A program made the translations under genes and the position numbers. Positions 7,421 to 13,369 of a stretch of DNA of 20,174 nucleotides are shown here, piece after piece; position 1 is the first letter of the stretch, and each line of letters begins with the position of its first letter. The stretch comes from an uncultured Eubacteriales bacterium (lineage in GTDB: Bacteria > Bacillota > Clostridia > Oscillospirales > Oscillospiraceae): NCBI GenBank assembly GCA_900543085.1, contig UQQF01000037.1:1-20174 (forward strand), written 5' to 3'. Below the pieces are notes generated by a model. It was not told where the DNA came from, searched no databases, and worked only from the letters and a program-made list of their open reading frames with translations.

Positions 7421-10237
7421 ATGCCTCAGGACTATAATGCCACCGTTAACCTGCCCAAGACTCAGTTCCCCATGCGCGCCGGCCTGCCCAAGCGCGAGCC
7501 GGATATGCTCAAAGAGTGGTACGACATGGATCTCTACCACGAGATGCTCAAGCGTACCGAAGGCCGCCCGATCTTCGATTTGCACGACGGCCCTCCGTTC
7601 TCCAACGGCGCCATCCACATGGGCACCGCGCTGAACAAGTGCCTCAAGGACTTCATCACCCGCTATAAGTCCATGGCCGGCTGGCAGGCCATATACTATC
7701 CCGGCTGGGACAACCACGGCATGCCCATCGAGAGCGCCATCATCAAGGAGCAGAAGCTCAACCACAAGGAGATGACCACCGCCGAGTTCCGCGACGCGTG
7801 TCACGACTTTGCGCTGCACTACGTCAATGTCCAGCGCGACGCCTTCAAGCGCCTGGGCTGCCTGGGCGAGTGGGACAAGCCCTACTTCACCATGAACCCG
7901 AAGTTCGAGGCCGAGGAGGTCAAGGTCTTCGGCGAGATGTACAAGAAGGGCTACATCTACAAGGGCAAGAAGCCCGTGTACTGGTGCCCGCACGACGAGA
8001 CCGCCCTCGCCGAGGCCGAGATCGAGTACAGCGAAGACCCCTGCAAGTCCATCTACGTCAAGTTCAAGGTCAAGGACGACCACGGCAAGCTGAGCCGGTA
8101 CTGCGACCTCGACAACCTCTACTTCCTCATTTGGACGACCACCACCTGGACCATCCCCGGCAACCTGGCCATCTGCCTGAACGCCGACTTCGACTACGTC
8201 CTGGCCAAGGCTCCCAACGGCGAGGTGTACATCATCGCCGAGGGTCTCATGGAGCGCGTCGCCCAGATCGGCGGCATCGACCACTTTGAAGTCCTCGCCA
8301 AGCTCAAGGGCAGCGAGTTCGAGTTCATGACCGCAAAGCACCCGCTTATCGACCGCGACAGCGTCCTCATCCTGGGCGACTACGTCACGCTCGACGCCGG
8401 CACCGGCTGCGTCCACACCGCTCCCGGCCACGGCCAGGAGGACTATGAGAACTGCCGCAAGTATGACGCCGAGGGCAAGGTCCACATCGGCATGACCGTC
8501 CCCGTCGACGATCGCGGCTTCATGAACGAGGAGGCCGGCAAGTACTGCGGCCTCACCACCGACCAGGCCAACGAGGCCATCTTTGCCGACCTCCGGGACT
8601 GCGGCGCGCTGTACGCCTATGAGGACATCATCCACCAGTACGCGCACTGCTGGCGCTGCAAGAGCCCGATACTCTACCGCGCGACCGACCAGTGGTTCTG
8701 CTCCGTCGACGCCTTCAAGGAGGAGGCCTGCGCGGCCTGCGACGAGGTCAAGTGGATGCCCGAGTGGGGTCACGACCGCATGATCGCCATGATCCGCGAG
8801 CGCGCCGACTGGTGCATCTCCCGCCAGCGCCGCTGGGGTCTGCCCATCCCCGTGTTCTACTGCGCCGAGTGCGGCAAGCCCGTCTGCACCGACGAGACCA
8901 TCCGGTCCGTGAGCGACATCTTCCGCCAGCGCGGCTCCAACGCCTGGTTCGAGCTGGACGCGGCCGAGCTGCTGCCCGAGGGCTTCACCTGCCCGCACTG
9001 CGGCCAGGGCAAGACCTTCACCAAGGAGACCGACACCCTCGACGGCTGGTTCGACTCCGGCAGCACCCACATCGCCTCCATGGAGCTTGACAGCCCGGGA
9101 CGCTGGCCCGCCGAGATGTACCTCGAGGGCGGCGACCAGTTCCGCGGCTGGTTCCAGAGCAGCCTGCTGGTAGGCGTCGCCACCAAGGGCAAGGCTCCGT
9201 ATAAGGAGTGCCTCTGCCACGGCTGGACTGTCGACGGCGAGGGCAAGGCCATGCACAAGAGCCTCGGCAACGGCGTCGACCCCGCCGACCTCATCGCCAA
9301 GTACGGCGCGGACATCGTCCGCCTCTGGGCTGCCAGCGCCGACTACCGCGTGGACATGCGCTGCTCCGACTCCATCTTCAAGCAGCTGAGTGAGAAGTAT
9401 CTCAAGATCCGCAACACCGCGCGTTATATCCTCGGCAACCTCAACGGCTTCGACCCCGACAGGGATATGGTCGCGTATGAGGACATGCCCGAGCTCGACC
9501 GCTGGGCGCTCTCCCGCCTGAACGCGCTGGTGGAGAGGTGCATCAACTCCTACGAGAAGTACGAGTTCTTCGGCGTGACCGCCGCCGTGCACAGCTTCTG
9601 CGTCGTCGACATGTCGAACTTCTACCTCGACGTCATCAAGGACCGTCTGTACTGCGACGCTGAGAACAGCCTCTCCCGCCGCAGCGCGCAGACCGCCATC
9701 TATATCATCCTCGACCACCTGATGCGCCTGCTCGCCCCGCTGCTGGCCTTCACCTCCAACGAGGTCTGGCAGGACATGCCGCACGACAGCAGCGCCGACA
9801 AGCGCCACGTCATGCTCAACGACATGCCGAAGGTCGAGGAGGCCTGGAAGCTGAACGCCGAGGAGTCCGTCCGCTGGGCGAACCTCATGGCTCTGCGCGA
9901 CGATGTGAACAAGGCGCTCGAGCTTGCCCGCGCCGAGAAGATAGTCGGCAAGCCGCTGGACGCCAAGGTCACGCTCTACGTCGCCGACGAGGCCAAGGCC
10001 GCCTGGGAGACCGTGAAGGACGCCGACCTCGCCGCGCTGTGCATCGTCAGCGAGCTTGAGGTCTCCGACAGCCCCGTCGAGGGCTGGGCCGGCACCGAGA
10101 TGCCCGGCGTGACCGTCAAGGTCGAGGCCAGCGAGCTGGCCAAGTGCCTGCGCTGCTGGACGCACGACGCCGGCGTCGGCTCCGACCCCGAGCACCCCGA
10201 GCTCTGCCCGCGCTGCGCTGCGGCCATCCGCGCCTGA
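7421..10237 (+). CDS. ileS: Isoleucine--tRNA ligase
   Basis: This class I synthetase charges tRNA-Ile and hydrolyses mischarged Val-tRNA. The 938-residue protein shows the Rossmann signature GPPFSNGAIHMGTALNK (HIGH-type motif as HMGT, 66-69), the editing-domain segment WTTTTWTIPGN, the second signature as AMHKSLGN (610-617, in place of KMSKS), the WFQSSLL region, and a C-terminal zinc finger with CLRC...CPRC. Length fits the bacterial type. GAGAGGAAG is the ribosome site. Only 90 nt separate it from divIVA, too little for a T-box leader. Codon use differs from its neighbours: 40 AUC, 3 AUA and 1 AUU for isoleucine, against AUA-rich usage in mutL, miaA and divIVA. High expression is the simplest explanation. 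Confidence 0.97.
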   Translation: MPQDYNATVNLPKTQFPMRAGLPKREPDMLKEWYDMDLYHEMLKRTEGRPIFDLHDGPPFSNGAIHMGTALNKCLKDFITRYKSMAGWQAIYYPGWDNHGMPIESAIIKEQKLNHKEMTTAEFRDACHDFALHYVNVQRDAFKRLGCLGEWDKPYFTMNPKFEAEEVKVFGEMYKKGYIYKGKKPVYWCPHDETALAEAEIEYSEDPCKSIYVKFKVKDDHGKLSRYCDLDNLYFLIWTTTTWTIPGNLAICLNADFDYVLAKAPNGEVYIIAEGLMERVAQIGGIDHFEVLAKLKGSEFEFMTAKHPLIDRDSVLILGDYVTLDAGTGCVHTAPGHGQEDYENCRKYDAEGKVHIGMTVPVDDRGFMNEEAGKYCGLTTDQANEAIFADLRDCGALYAYEDIIHQYAHCWRCKSPILYRATDQWFCSVDAFKEEACAACDEVKWMPEWGHDRMIAMIRERADWCISRQRRWGLPIPVFYCAECGKPVCTDETIRSVSDIFRQRGSNAWFELDAAELLPEGFTCPHCGQGKTFTKETDTLDGWFDSGSTHIASMELDSPGRWPAEMYLEGGDQFRGWFQSSLLVGVATKGKAPYKECLCHGWTVDGEGKAMHKSLGNGVDPADLIAKYGADIVRLWAASADYRVDMRCSDSIFKQLSEKYLKIRNTARYILGNLNGFDPDRDMVAYEDMPELDRWALSRLNALVERCINSYEKYEFFGVTAAVHSFCVVDMSNFYLDVIKDRLYCDAENSLSRRSAQTAIYIILDHLMRLLAPLLAFTSNEVWQDMPHDSSADKRHVMLNDMPKVEEAWKLNAEESVRWANLMALRDDVNKALELARAEKIVGKPLDAKVTLYVADEAKAAWETVKDADLAALCIVSELEVSDSPVEGWAGTEMPGVTVKVEASELAKCLRCWTHDAGVGSDPEHPELCPRCAAAIRA

Positions 10238-10255
10238 TTTTAAAGAGATAACCGA

Positions 10256-10287
10256 CCGGGCGGGAGGGCGTTTCGCCCTCCCGCCGG
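10256..10287 (+). other. Strong intercistronic hairpin before lspA
   Basis: A perfect 12-bp stem, GGCGGGAGGGCG (10259-10270) with CGCCCTCCCGCC (10274-10285), has a TTT loop and a few further pairs at the base. It ends directly before the AAAGGA ribosome site of lspA. No T-run follows, so a terminator is unlikely. It may stabilise the 3' end of the ileS message or tune lspA translation by nearness to the ribosome site; this is inference. Confidence 0.5.
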
Positions 10288-10300
10288 AAAGGATTGCACT

Positions 10301-11242
10301 ATGATTTACGCAATCGCCGCCGTGCTGGTCCTGATACTCGACCAGTGGCTCAAATACTGGGTCACGGTGAATATAGCCCTGGATACCGGCTCTATCACGC
10401 TCATCCCGGGCGTGCTTGACCTTGTCAACATCCACAACACCGGCGCCGCCTTCGGCATATTGCAGGGCGGAGCCTGGCGCTGGATTTTCGTGGTCATCGC
10501 GCTGGTGTTTGTGGTCATCGCCGTGTACGCCATCCGCCGCGGCCTCATACGCGGCGCAATCGGCCGCTGGGCGGTCGTGGGCGTGCTGGCCGGAGCCATC
10601 GGAAACTGCATCGACCGTGTGCTCAACGGCTACGTGGTTGATATGTTCCAGCCCGTTTTCCTCAAGAATACGGTGTTCGGCGCGATTTTCAACGTCGCGG
10701 ACATATTCATCTCCTGCTGCGGCATACTGTTCTGCCTGTATATACTGTTCGGGCACGAGTACAAGAGCAAAGCCGGCGAGGAGGATGACGACGGGCAGCC
10801 GGCGAAGGCCGTGCGCGCCCCGGCCGGAACGTCCGGCGCCAGGGGCGGCAGCCACGCCAGGAGCGCCGGAGGCCACGCCCGCGGCCAGAGCGCCCGCCGC
10901 ACCCCCGCCCGCGAGGCGAGGACGGAGCGCAGCGCGCCCCAGCCGCGCCCGGAGAGCGCGCCGGAGCGCACCCGCATCCCCGTGCAGCAGCCGCGTCCCC
11001 AGCGCCGTCCGGCGCAGCAGGCGCAGCAGCCCCGCGCCGTCGACCCGAACGACCCCTTCGCCGAATGGGAGCGCCCCGCGCCGCTCGCGGCCGAGCGTCC
11101 CGCCGCCAAGGCGGAGCCGGCAGCGCAGCCGCAGAGCGTCAGACAGAGCGCCGCGGCCGAGCCGGCAAAGCCGGCCGCGAGCACGAAGGGCGAGTACGAG
11201 TTCACGCTCGAGGAAATACTCGCGGAGTACTCCGACAAATGA
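10301..11242 (+). CDS. lspA: Lipoprotein signal peptidase (SPase II) with long C-terminal tail
   Basis: LspA cleaves the signal peptide of diacylated prolipoproteins in the membrane. Residues 1-152 form a complete enzyme with four hydrophobic segments. It has the conserved D14, the NTGAAFGIL loop (46-54), GNCIDRVLNGYVVDMF with catalytic D114, and FNVADIFI with catalytic D134. The family normally ends at 150-170 residues; this one runs to 313. The extra 160 residues are Arg/Pro/Ala/Gln/Ser-rich, highly basic and probably disordered in the cytoplasm, ending in the acidic, helix-like peptide EFTLEEILAEYSDK. The reading frame stays open to a 4-bp ATGA overlap with the pseudouridine synthase gene, so the tail is not an assembly run-on. 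A start at 10301 is supported by AAAGGA. A DUF4358 lipoprotein in this window is a plausible substrate. Confidence 0.94.
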   Translation: MIYAIAAVLVLILDQWLKYWVTVNIALDTGSITLIPGVLDLVNIHNTGAAFGILQGGAWRWIFVVIALVFVVIAVYAIRRGLIRGAIGRWAVVGVLAGAIGNCIDRVLNGYVVDMFQPVFLKNTVFGAIFNVADIFISCCGILFCLYILFGHEYKSKAGEEDDDGQPAKAVRAPAGTSGARGGSHARSAGGHARGQSARRTPAREARTERSAPQPRPESAPERTRIPVQQPRPQRRPAQQAQQPRAVDPNDPFAEWERPAPLAAERPAAKAEPAAQPQSVRQSAAAEPAKPAASTKGEYEFTLEEILAEYSDK

Positions 11243-12153
11243 GCGAGATCATATATGTCAAGACTATGGAGAGCGGCGAGCGTATCGACGCTCTCCTTGC
11301 GCGTTCGGTTGAAGATCTGACCCGCTCGCAGGCTCAGCGTCTGCTGGACTCGGGCGCGGTGACGCTCGCCGGAGCGCCGGTGAAGAAAAACCGCAAGTCC
11401 GCCGCCGGGGAGGTCTACGCCGTGGCGATGCCGGAGGCGGCCGAAGCAGCGCTGACCGCGCAGGACATACCCCTCGACGTCGTGTACGAGGACGCCGACG
11501 TGATAGTCGTGAACAAGCCGCGCGGCATGGTCGTCCACCCCGCGCCGGGACACCCCGACGGCACGCTGGTCAACGCGCTGATGTTCCACTGCGGCGAGAG
11601 CCTGTCCGGCATCGGCGGCGAGCGCCGCCCGGGCATAGTGCACCGCATAGACAAGGACACCTCGGGGCTTATCATAGCCGCCAAGAACGACTTCGCCCAC
11701 CTCTCTCTCAGCGCGCAGTTGGCGGACAGGAGCCTCTCGCGCGTCTACGAGTGCGTGGTGCGCGGGCGCCTGCGCGAGCCCTCCGGCACGGTGGACGCGC
11801 CAATAGCCCGCCACCCGACGGATCGCAAGCGCATGGCCGTCGTCCCCGGCGGGCGGAACGCCGTCACGCACTGGGAGGTCATCGCGCGCTACAACGGCTA
11901 TACGCACCTGAGGTGTATCCTCGAGACCGGCCGCACGCACCAGATCCGCGTCCACATGGCTCACATAGGCCACCCGCTGCTCGGCGACGAGGTCTATGGC
12001 CGCGGCGCGGAGAAGGGACTCGCCGGCCAGTGCCTCCACGCCCGGGAGCTGAAGTTCATCCACCCCCGCACGCTTGAGAGCGTACACCTCGCCACCGAGC
12101 TGCCCGCATACTTCACCGACGTGCTCTCCAAACTCGGCAGCGAGATAAACTGA
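11239..12153 (+). CDS. rluD: RluA/RluD-family 23S rRNA pseudouridine synthase
   Basis: This enzyme isomerises uridines in large-subunit rRNA; the precise target cannot be read from sequence alone. The 304-residue product has an N-terminal S4 RNA-binding domain (ERIDALLARS...SRSQ-type helix, VTLAGAPVKKNRK) and the catalytic domain with HRIDKDTSGL (135-144, catalytic D138) and GRTHQIRVHMAHIGHPLLGD near the end. Its length equals that of RluD and Bacillus YlyB, which also follows lspA. The start at 11239 overlaps the lspA stop by 4 nt (ATGA) and gives the expected S4 N-terminus. An in-frame ATG at 11065 would add 58 residues translated from the lspA tail and was rejected. Confidence 0.95.
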   Translation: MSEIIYVKTMESGERIDALLARSVEDLTRSQAQRLLDSGAVTLAGAPVKKNRKSAAGEVYAVAMPEAAEAALTAQDIPLDVVYEDADVIVVNKPRGMVVHPAPGHPDGTLVNALMFHCGESLSGIGGERRPGIVHRIDKDTSGLIIAAKNDFAHLSLSAQLADRSLSRVYECVVRGRLREPSGTVDAPIARHPTDRKRMAVVPGGRNAVTHWEVIARYNGYTHLRCILETGRTHQIRVHMAHIGHPLLGDEVYGRGAEKGLAGQCLHARELKFIHPRTLESVHLATELPAYFTDVLSKLGSEIN

Positions 12154-12174
12154 AAAGCCGCCAGTAAACAGTCA

Positions 12175-12200
12175 AAGCGCCGGTCAACAGACCGGCGCTT
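12175..12200. repeat. Left bracketing palindrome of the composite array
   Basis: A 26-nt inverted repeat with 11-bp arms AAGCGCCGGTC / GACCGGCGCTT and loop AACA. It differs from the palindrome at 12432-12457 at a single loop base. It lies 21 nt after the pseudouridine synthase stop and may terminate that transcript, although no T-run follows. Confidence 0.85.
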
Positions 12201-12204
12201 AAAC

Positions 12205-12237
12205 TGTATGAAAAGACCTCGACGGCCTTTTCATACA
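12205..12237. repeat. Inverted repeat TGTATGAAAAG / CTTTTCATACA
   Basis: Perfect 11-bp arms are separated by 11 nt. In plus-strand RNA the hairpin would follow the bracketing palindrome directly, and the right arm carries a TTTT run. It may contribute to termination of the upstream transcript. Confidence 0.7.
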
Positions 12238-12295
12238 CTAAGGTCCCCCGGCCGCGAGCGGCCGATGGAGACCGGCACTGCGCTCTGCGCCTCGG

Positions 12296-12316
12296 TTGTC
12301 CGCCAGAGGCGGACAA
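12296..12316. repeat. Inverted repeat TTGTCCGCC / GGCGGACAA
   Basis: A perfect 9-bp stem with an AGA loop inside the palindrome array. No function can be assigned. Confidence 0.7.
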
Positions 12317-12335
12317 TTCGACGCTCGCTACGCGA

Positions 12336-12418
12336 GAAGTATTTTCGGCGACGTACACGCCGCCGCCGAAAATGATCTCAGTCCCTTTCGCGCCCATAGG
12401 GCGCGAAACTCTACGAGG
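12336..12418 (-). repeat. 83-bp dispersed repeat, copy A
   Basis: This segment, read on the minus strand, matches 20080-20162 at 82 of 83 positions; the one difference is GACTGAGATC against GACTGGGATC. It contains two hairpins: TTTCGCGCCC / GGGCGCGAAA with a 3-nt loop, and ATTTTCGGCG / CGCCGAAAAT with a 13-nt loop. Read in the direction of rubredoxin transcription it follows a GC hairpin and an A-rich tract, the same arrangement as copy B. No coding potential or transposase is seen. Confidence 0.9.
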
Positions 12419-12431
12419 TTTTTACATGCTG

Positions 12432-12457
12432 AAGCGCCGGTCGACAGACCGGCGCTT
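12432..12457. repeat. Right bracketing palindrome of the composite array
   Basis: A 26-nt palindrome with 11-bp arms AAGCGCCGGTC / GACCGGCGCTT and loop GACA, otherwise identical to 12175-12200. It lies downstream of rubredoxin on the minus strand, next to repeat copy A, and could act as a terminator hairpin for that gene. Confidence 0.85.
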
Positions 12458-12465
12458 GCTTATTT

Positions 12466-12500
12466 CCCCGGCTCAGCGGGGCGACCCCGGCTTGTCGGGG
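12466..12500. repeat. Tandem hairpins CCCCG-N6-CGGGG
   Basis: Two hairpins with identical 5-bp arms and different 6-nt loops (GCTCAG and GCTTGT) are separated by 3 nt. They begin 12 nt beyond the rubredoxin stop on the minus strand. The tandem arrangement suggests local duplication. Confidence 0.65.
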
Positions 12501-12512
12501 TATGTAGGGCGC

Positions 12513-12668
12513 TTATTCCGGGTGGAACTCGTCCTTGGACGCGCCGCAGAGCGGACACACCCAGTCGTCGGGCAGGTCGTCAAACTTCGTCCCCGGGGCG
12601 TAGCCGAGCTCTCCCAGACCCTCAGCCTCGTCGTAGACATAGCCGCACAGCTCGCAGACGTAGCGCAT
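12513..12668 (-). CDS. Rubredoxin
   Basis: Rubredoxin is a small one-electron carrier with a single iron held by four cysteines. In anaerobes it feeds oxygen- and peroxide-reducing enzymes. The 51-residue product has both knuckles: CELCGY (C5, C8) and CPLCG (C38, C41). It also has the aromatic core residues Y10, Y12 and W36, and the typical sequence [14 protein letters not shown]. It is full length for the family. AAGGAGGAGG lies 8-10 nt upstream of the ATG on the minus strand. The gene lies downstream of the NifX-like gene on the same strand, with a hairpin between them, so it may be expressed separately or by partial read-through. It was found by reading the spacer, because it is shorter than common ORF cut-offs. 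Confidence 0.95.
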   Translation of the reverse strand: MRYVCELCGYVYDEAEGLGELGYAPGTKFDDLPDDWVCPLCGASKDEFHPE

Positions 12669-12722
12669 GTATCTTCCTCCTCCTTTTTGTTAGTGTTTTG
12701 ATTAACGATTTCCGCCAAAACC

Positions 12723-12752
12723 AAGGCTCCGGCACTCCGGCGCCGGAGCCTT
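12723..12752 (-). terminator. Hairpin terminator after the NifX-like gene
   Basis: Perfect 11-bp arms AAGGCTCCGGC / GCCGGAGCCTT with an 8-nt loop begin 21 nt beyond the minus-strand stop. On the minus strand the stem is followed by GGTTTTGG, a short T-run. Termination may be partial and allow some read-through into rubredoxin. Confidence 0.6.
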
Positions 12753-12773
12753 GCAGAGATACTTGTTATACGG

Positions 12774-13181
12774 TCAGTCGCCGTGGCAGCCGCAGGTGCC
12801 ATCGCCGTGGTGACCGCACTCGTGACCCTCGCCGTGCTCGTGGTCGTGGTGGTCGCAGTTCGGGTTGGGGTTGTAGGAGAGCACGCCGCGGGCGAGAGCC
12901 TCGACCGCGTAGTCGGCCAGGCCGGTGATGCCGCCGAAGACGCGGATGCCGCACATGCCAAGCGCGTTGACCGCGCCGGGGCCTATGCCTCCGCAGATGA
13001 GGGTGTCCACGCCCTGCTTGGCGAGGAAGATGGCCAGAGCCTCGTGCCCCGCGCCGGCCGTGTCCACGACCTCGCCGGAGAGAACCTTGCCGTCCTCCAC
13101 CGTGTAGATTTTGAAGTGCTCGGTGTGACCGAAATGCTGGAATACCATTTCGTCTTCGCCGTAGGTTACTGCTACTTTCAT
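12774..13181 (-). CDS. NifX/NifB-C-type iron-cluster-binding protein with His/Cys tail
   Basis: This belongs to the dinitrogenase iron-molybdenum cofactor-binding fold, common in anaerobes without nitrogenase, where its role is unclear (iron-sulfur or metal-cluster handling). The 135-residue product starts MKVAVTYGEDEMVFQHFGHTEHF, with the family's FGH motif, and continues through ALAIFLAKQGVDTLICGGIGPGAVNAL. A C-terminal tail of about 28 residues holds 8 His and 4 Cys plus many Asp/Glu, a likely metal-binding extension. The start at 13181 follows AGGAGGATAA; an upstream in-frame ATG at 13205 has no ribosome site and would read through that site. The gene is divergent from mscS and lies upstream of rubredoxin, which suggests a redox or metal context. 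Confidence 0.9.
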   Translation of the reverse strand: MKVAVTYGEDEMVFQHFGHTEHFKIYTVEDGKVLSGEVVDTAGAGHEALAIFLAKQGVDTLICGGIGPGAVNALGMCGIRVFGGITGLADYAVEALARGVLSYNPNPNCDHHDHEHGEGHECGHHGDGTCGCHGD

Positions 13182-13199
13182 TGGTTTATCCTCCTGTTG

Positions 13200-13211
13200 G
13201 CGCAAATGCGC
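13200..13211 (-). promoter_or_regulatory. Small palindrome in the leader of the NifX-like gene
   Basis: GCGCA-AA-TGCGC forms a 5-bp inverted repeat a few bases before the AGGAGG ribosome site. It could shade the ribosome site as RNA or bind a protein. The evidence is the symmetry alone. Confidence 0.3.
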
Positions 13212-13222
13212 TATAGATGTTT

Positions 13223-13228
13223 ATTATA
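13223..13228 (-). promoter_or_regulatory. Candidate -10 element of the NifX-like gene
   Basis: A perfect minus-strand TATAAT lies about 40 nt upstream of the start codon. A conventional 17-nt spacing places the -35 at 13246-13251 (TATTTT, poor), inside a 22-nt palindrome. The better -35 match TTGACT at the palindrome centre gives a 22-nt spacer, too long for unaided sigma-A. This suggests activator dependence or tight repression. Confidence 0.55.
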
Positions 13229-13244
13229 TTAAAGACCTTTAGTG

Positions 13245-13266
13245 CAAAATAGTCAAGACTATTTTG
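13245..13266. promoter_or_regulatory. Perfect 22-nt palindrome, candidate operator
   Basis: Arms CAAAATAGTC and GACTATTTTG are fully complementary around an AA centre. It is AT-rich and covers the expected -35 region of the minus-strand promoter, 60-85 nt upstream of the NifX-like start and about 40 nt from the divergent mscS promoter. Length and symmetry fit a dimeric regulator. The regulator's identity is unknown. Confidence 0.6.
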
Positions 13267-13307
13267 TCAGGAACCTTACATAAAACCAAAAAACCTCGCC
13301 CCGGCGA

Positions 13308-13337
13308 TGGACAAACCTCCGCGCCTGATGCTATAAT
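13308..13337 (+). promoter_or_regulatory. Strong candidate promoter of the mscS-like gene
   Basis: TGGACA (13308-13313, five of six matches) and a perfect TATAAT (13332-13337) are separated by 18 nt. TG lies one base before the -10 (TGCTATAAT), giving an extended -10. Transcription from about 13344 leaves a leader of roughly 25 nt. This is the best promoter match in the window. Confidence 0.7.
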
Positions 13338-13369
13338 GGTATGCCAAATACTTCTTTGGGGGTGATCAA

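Larger units (their letters stand above)
12154..12512. other. Gene-free palindrome array between convergent genes
   Basis: These 359 nt hold no credible gene. They contain at least eight inverted repeats: 12175-12200, 12205-12237, 12249-12264, 12296-12316, 12341-12373, 12386-12408, 12432-12457, and the tandem CCCCG-N6-CGGGG pair at 12466-12500. The first and seventh are near-identical 26-nt palindromes that bracket the array. Open frames crossing it on both strands are repeat-derived and have no ribosome sites. The array lies between the 3' ends of the pseudouridine synthase (+) and rubredoxin (-). Confidence 0.85.

Noticed and set aside
7001..10876. Long 1291-codon minus-strand open frame over ileS and lspA
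   Set aside because: It is the complement of the ileS codons (Val/Leu/Gly/His-rich), has no ribosome site and no recognisable domain.
11065..11238. 58-residue N-terminal extension of the pseudouridine synthase
   Set aside because: It is an out-of-frame shadow of the lspA tail. The ATGA overlap start at 11239 gives the expected S4 domain N-terminus.
12113..12701. Small proteins read through the palindrome array on both strands
   Set aside because: They consist of translated hairpins, lack ribosome sites, and the same peptide reappears at the second repeat copy, so they are repeat-derived.
12154..13369. CRISPR array
   Set aside because: Repeats here are palindromes of differing sequence without regular spacers, and no cas gene is present.
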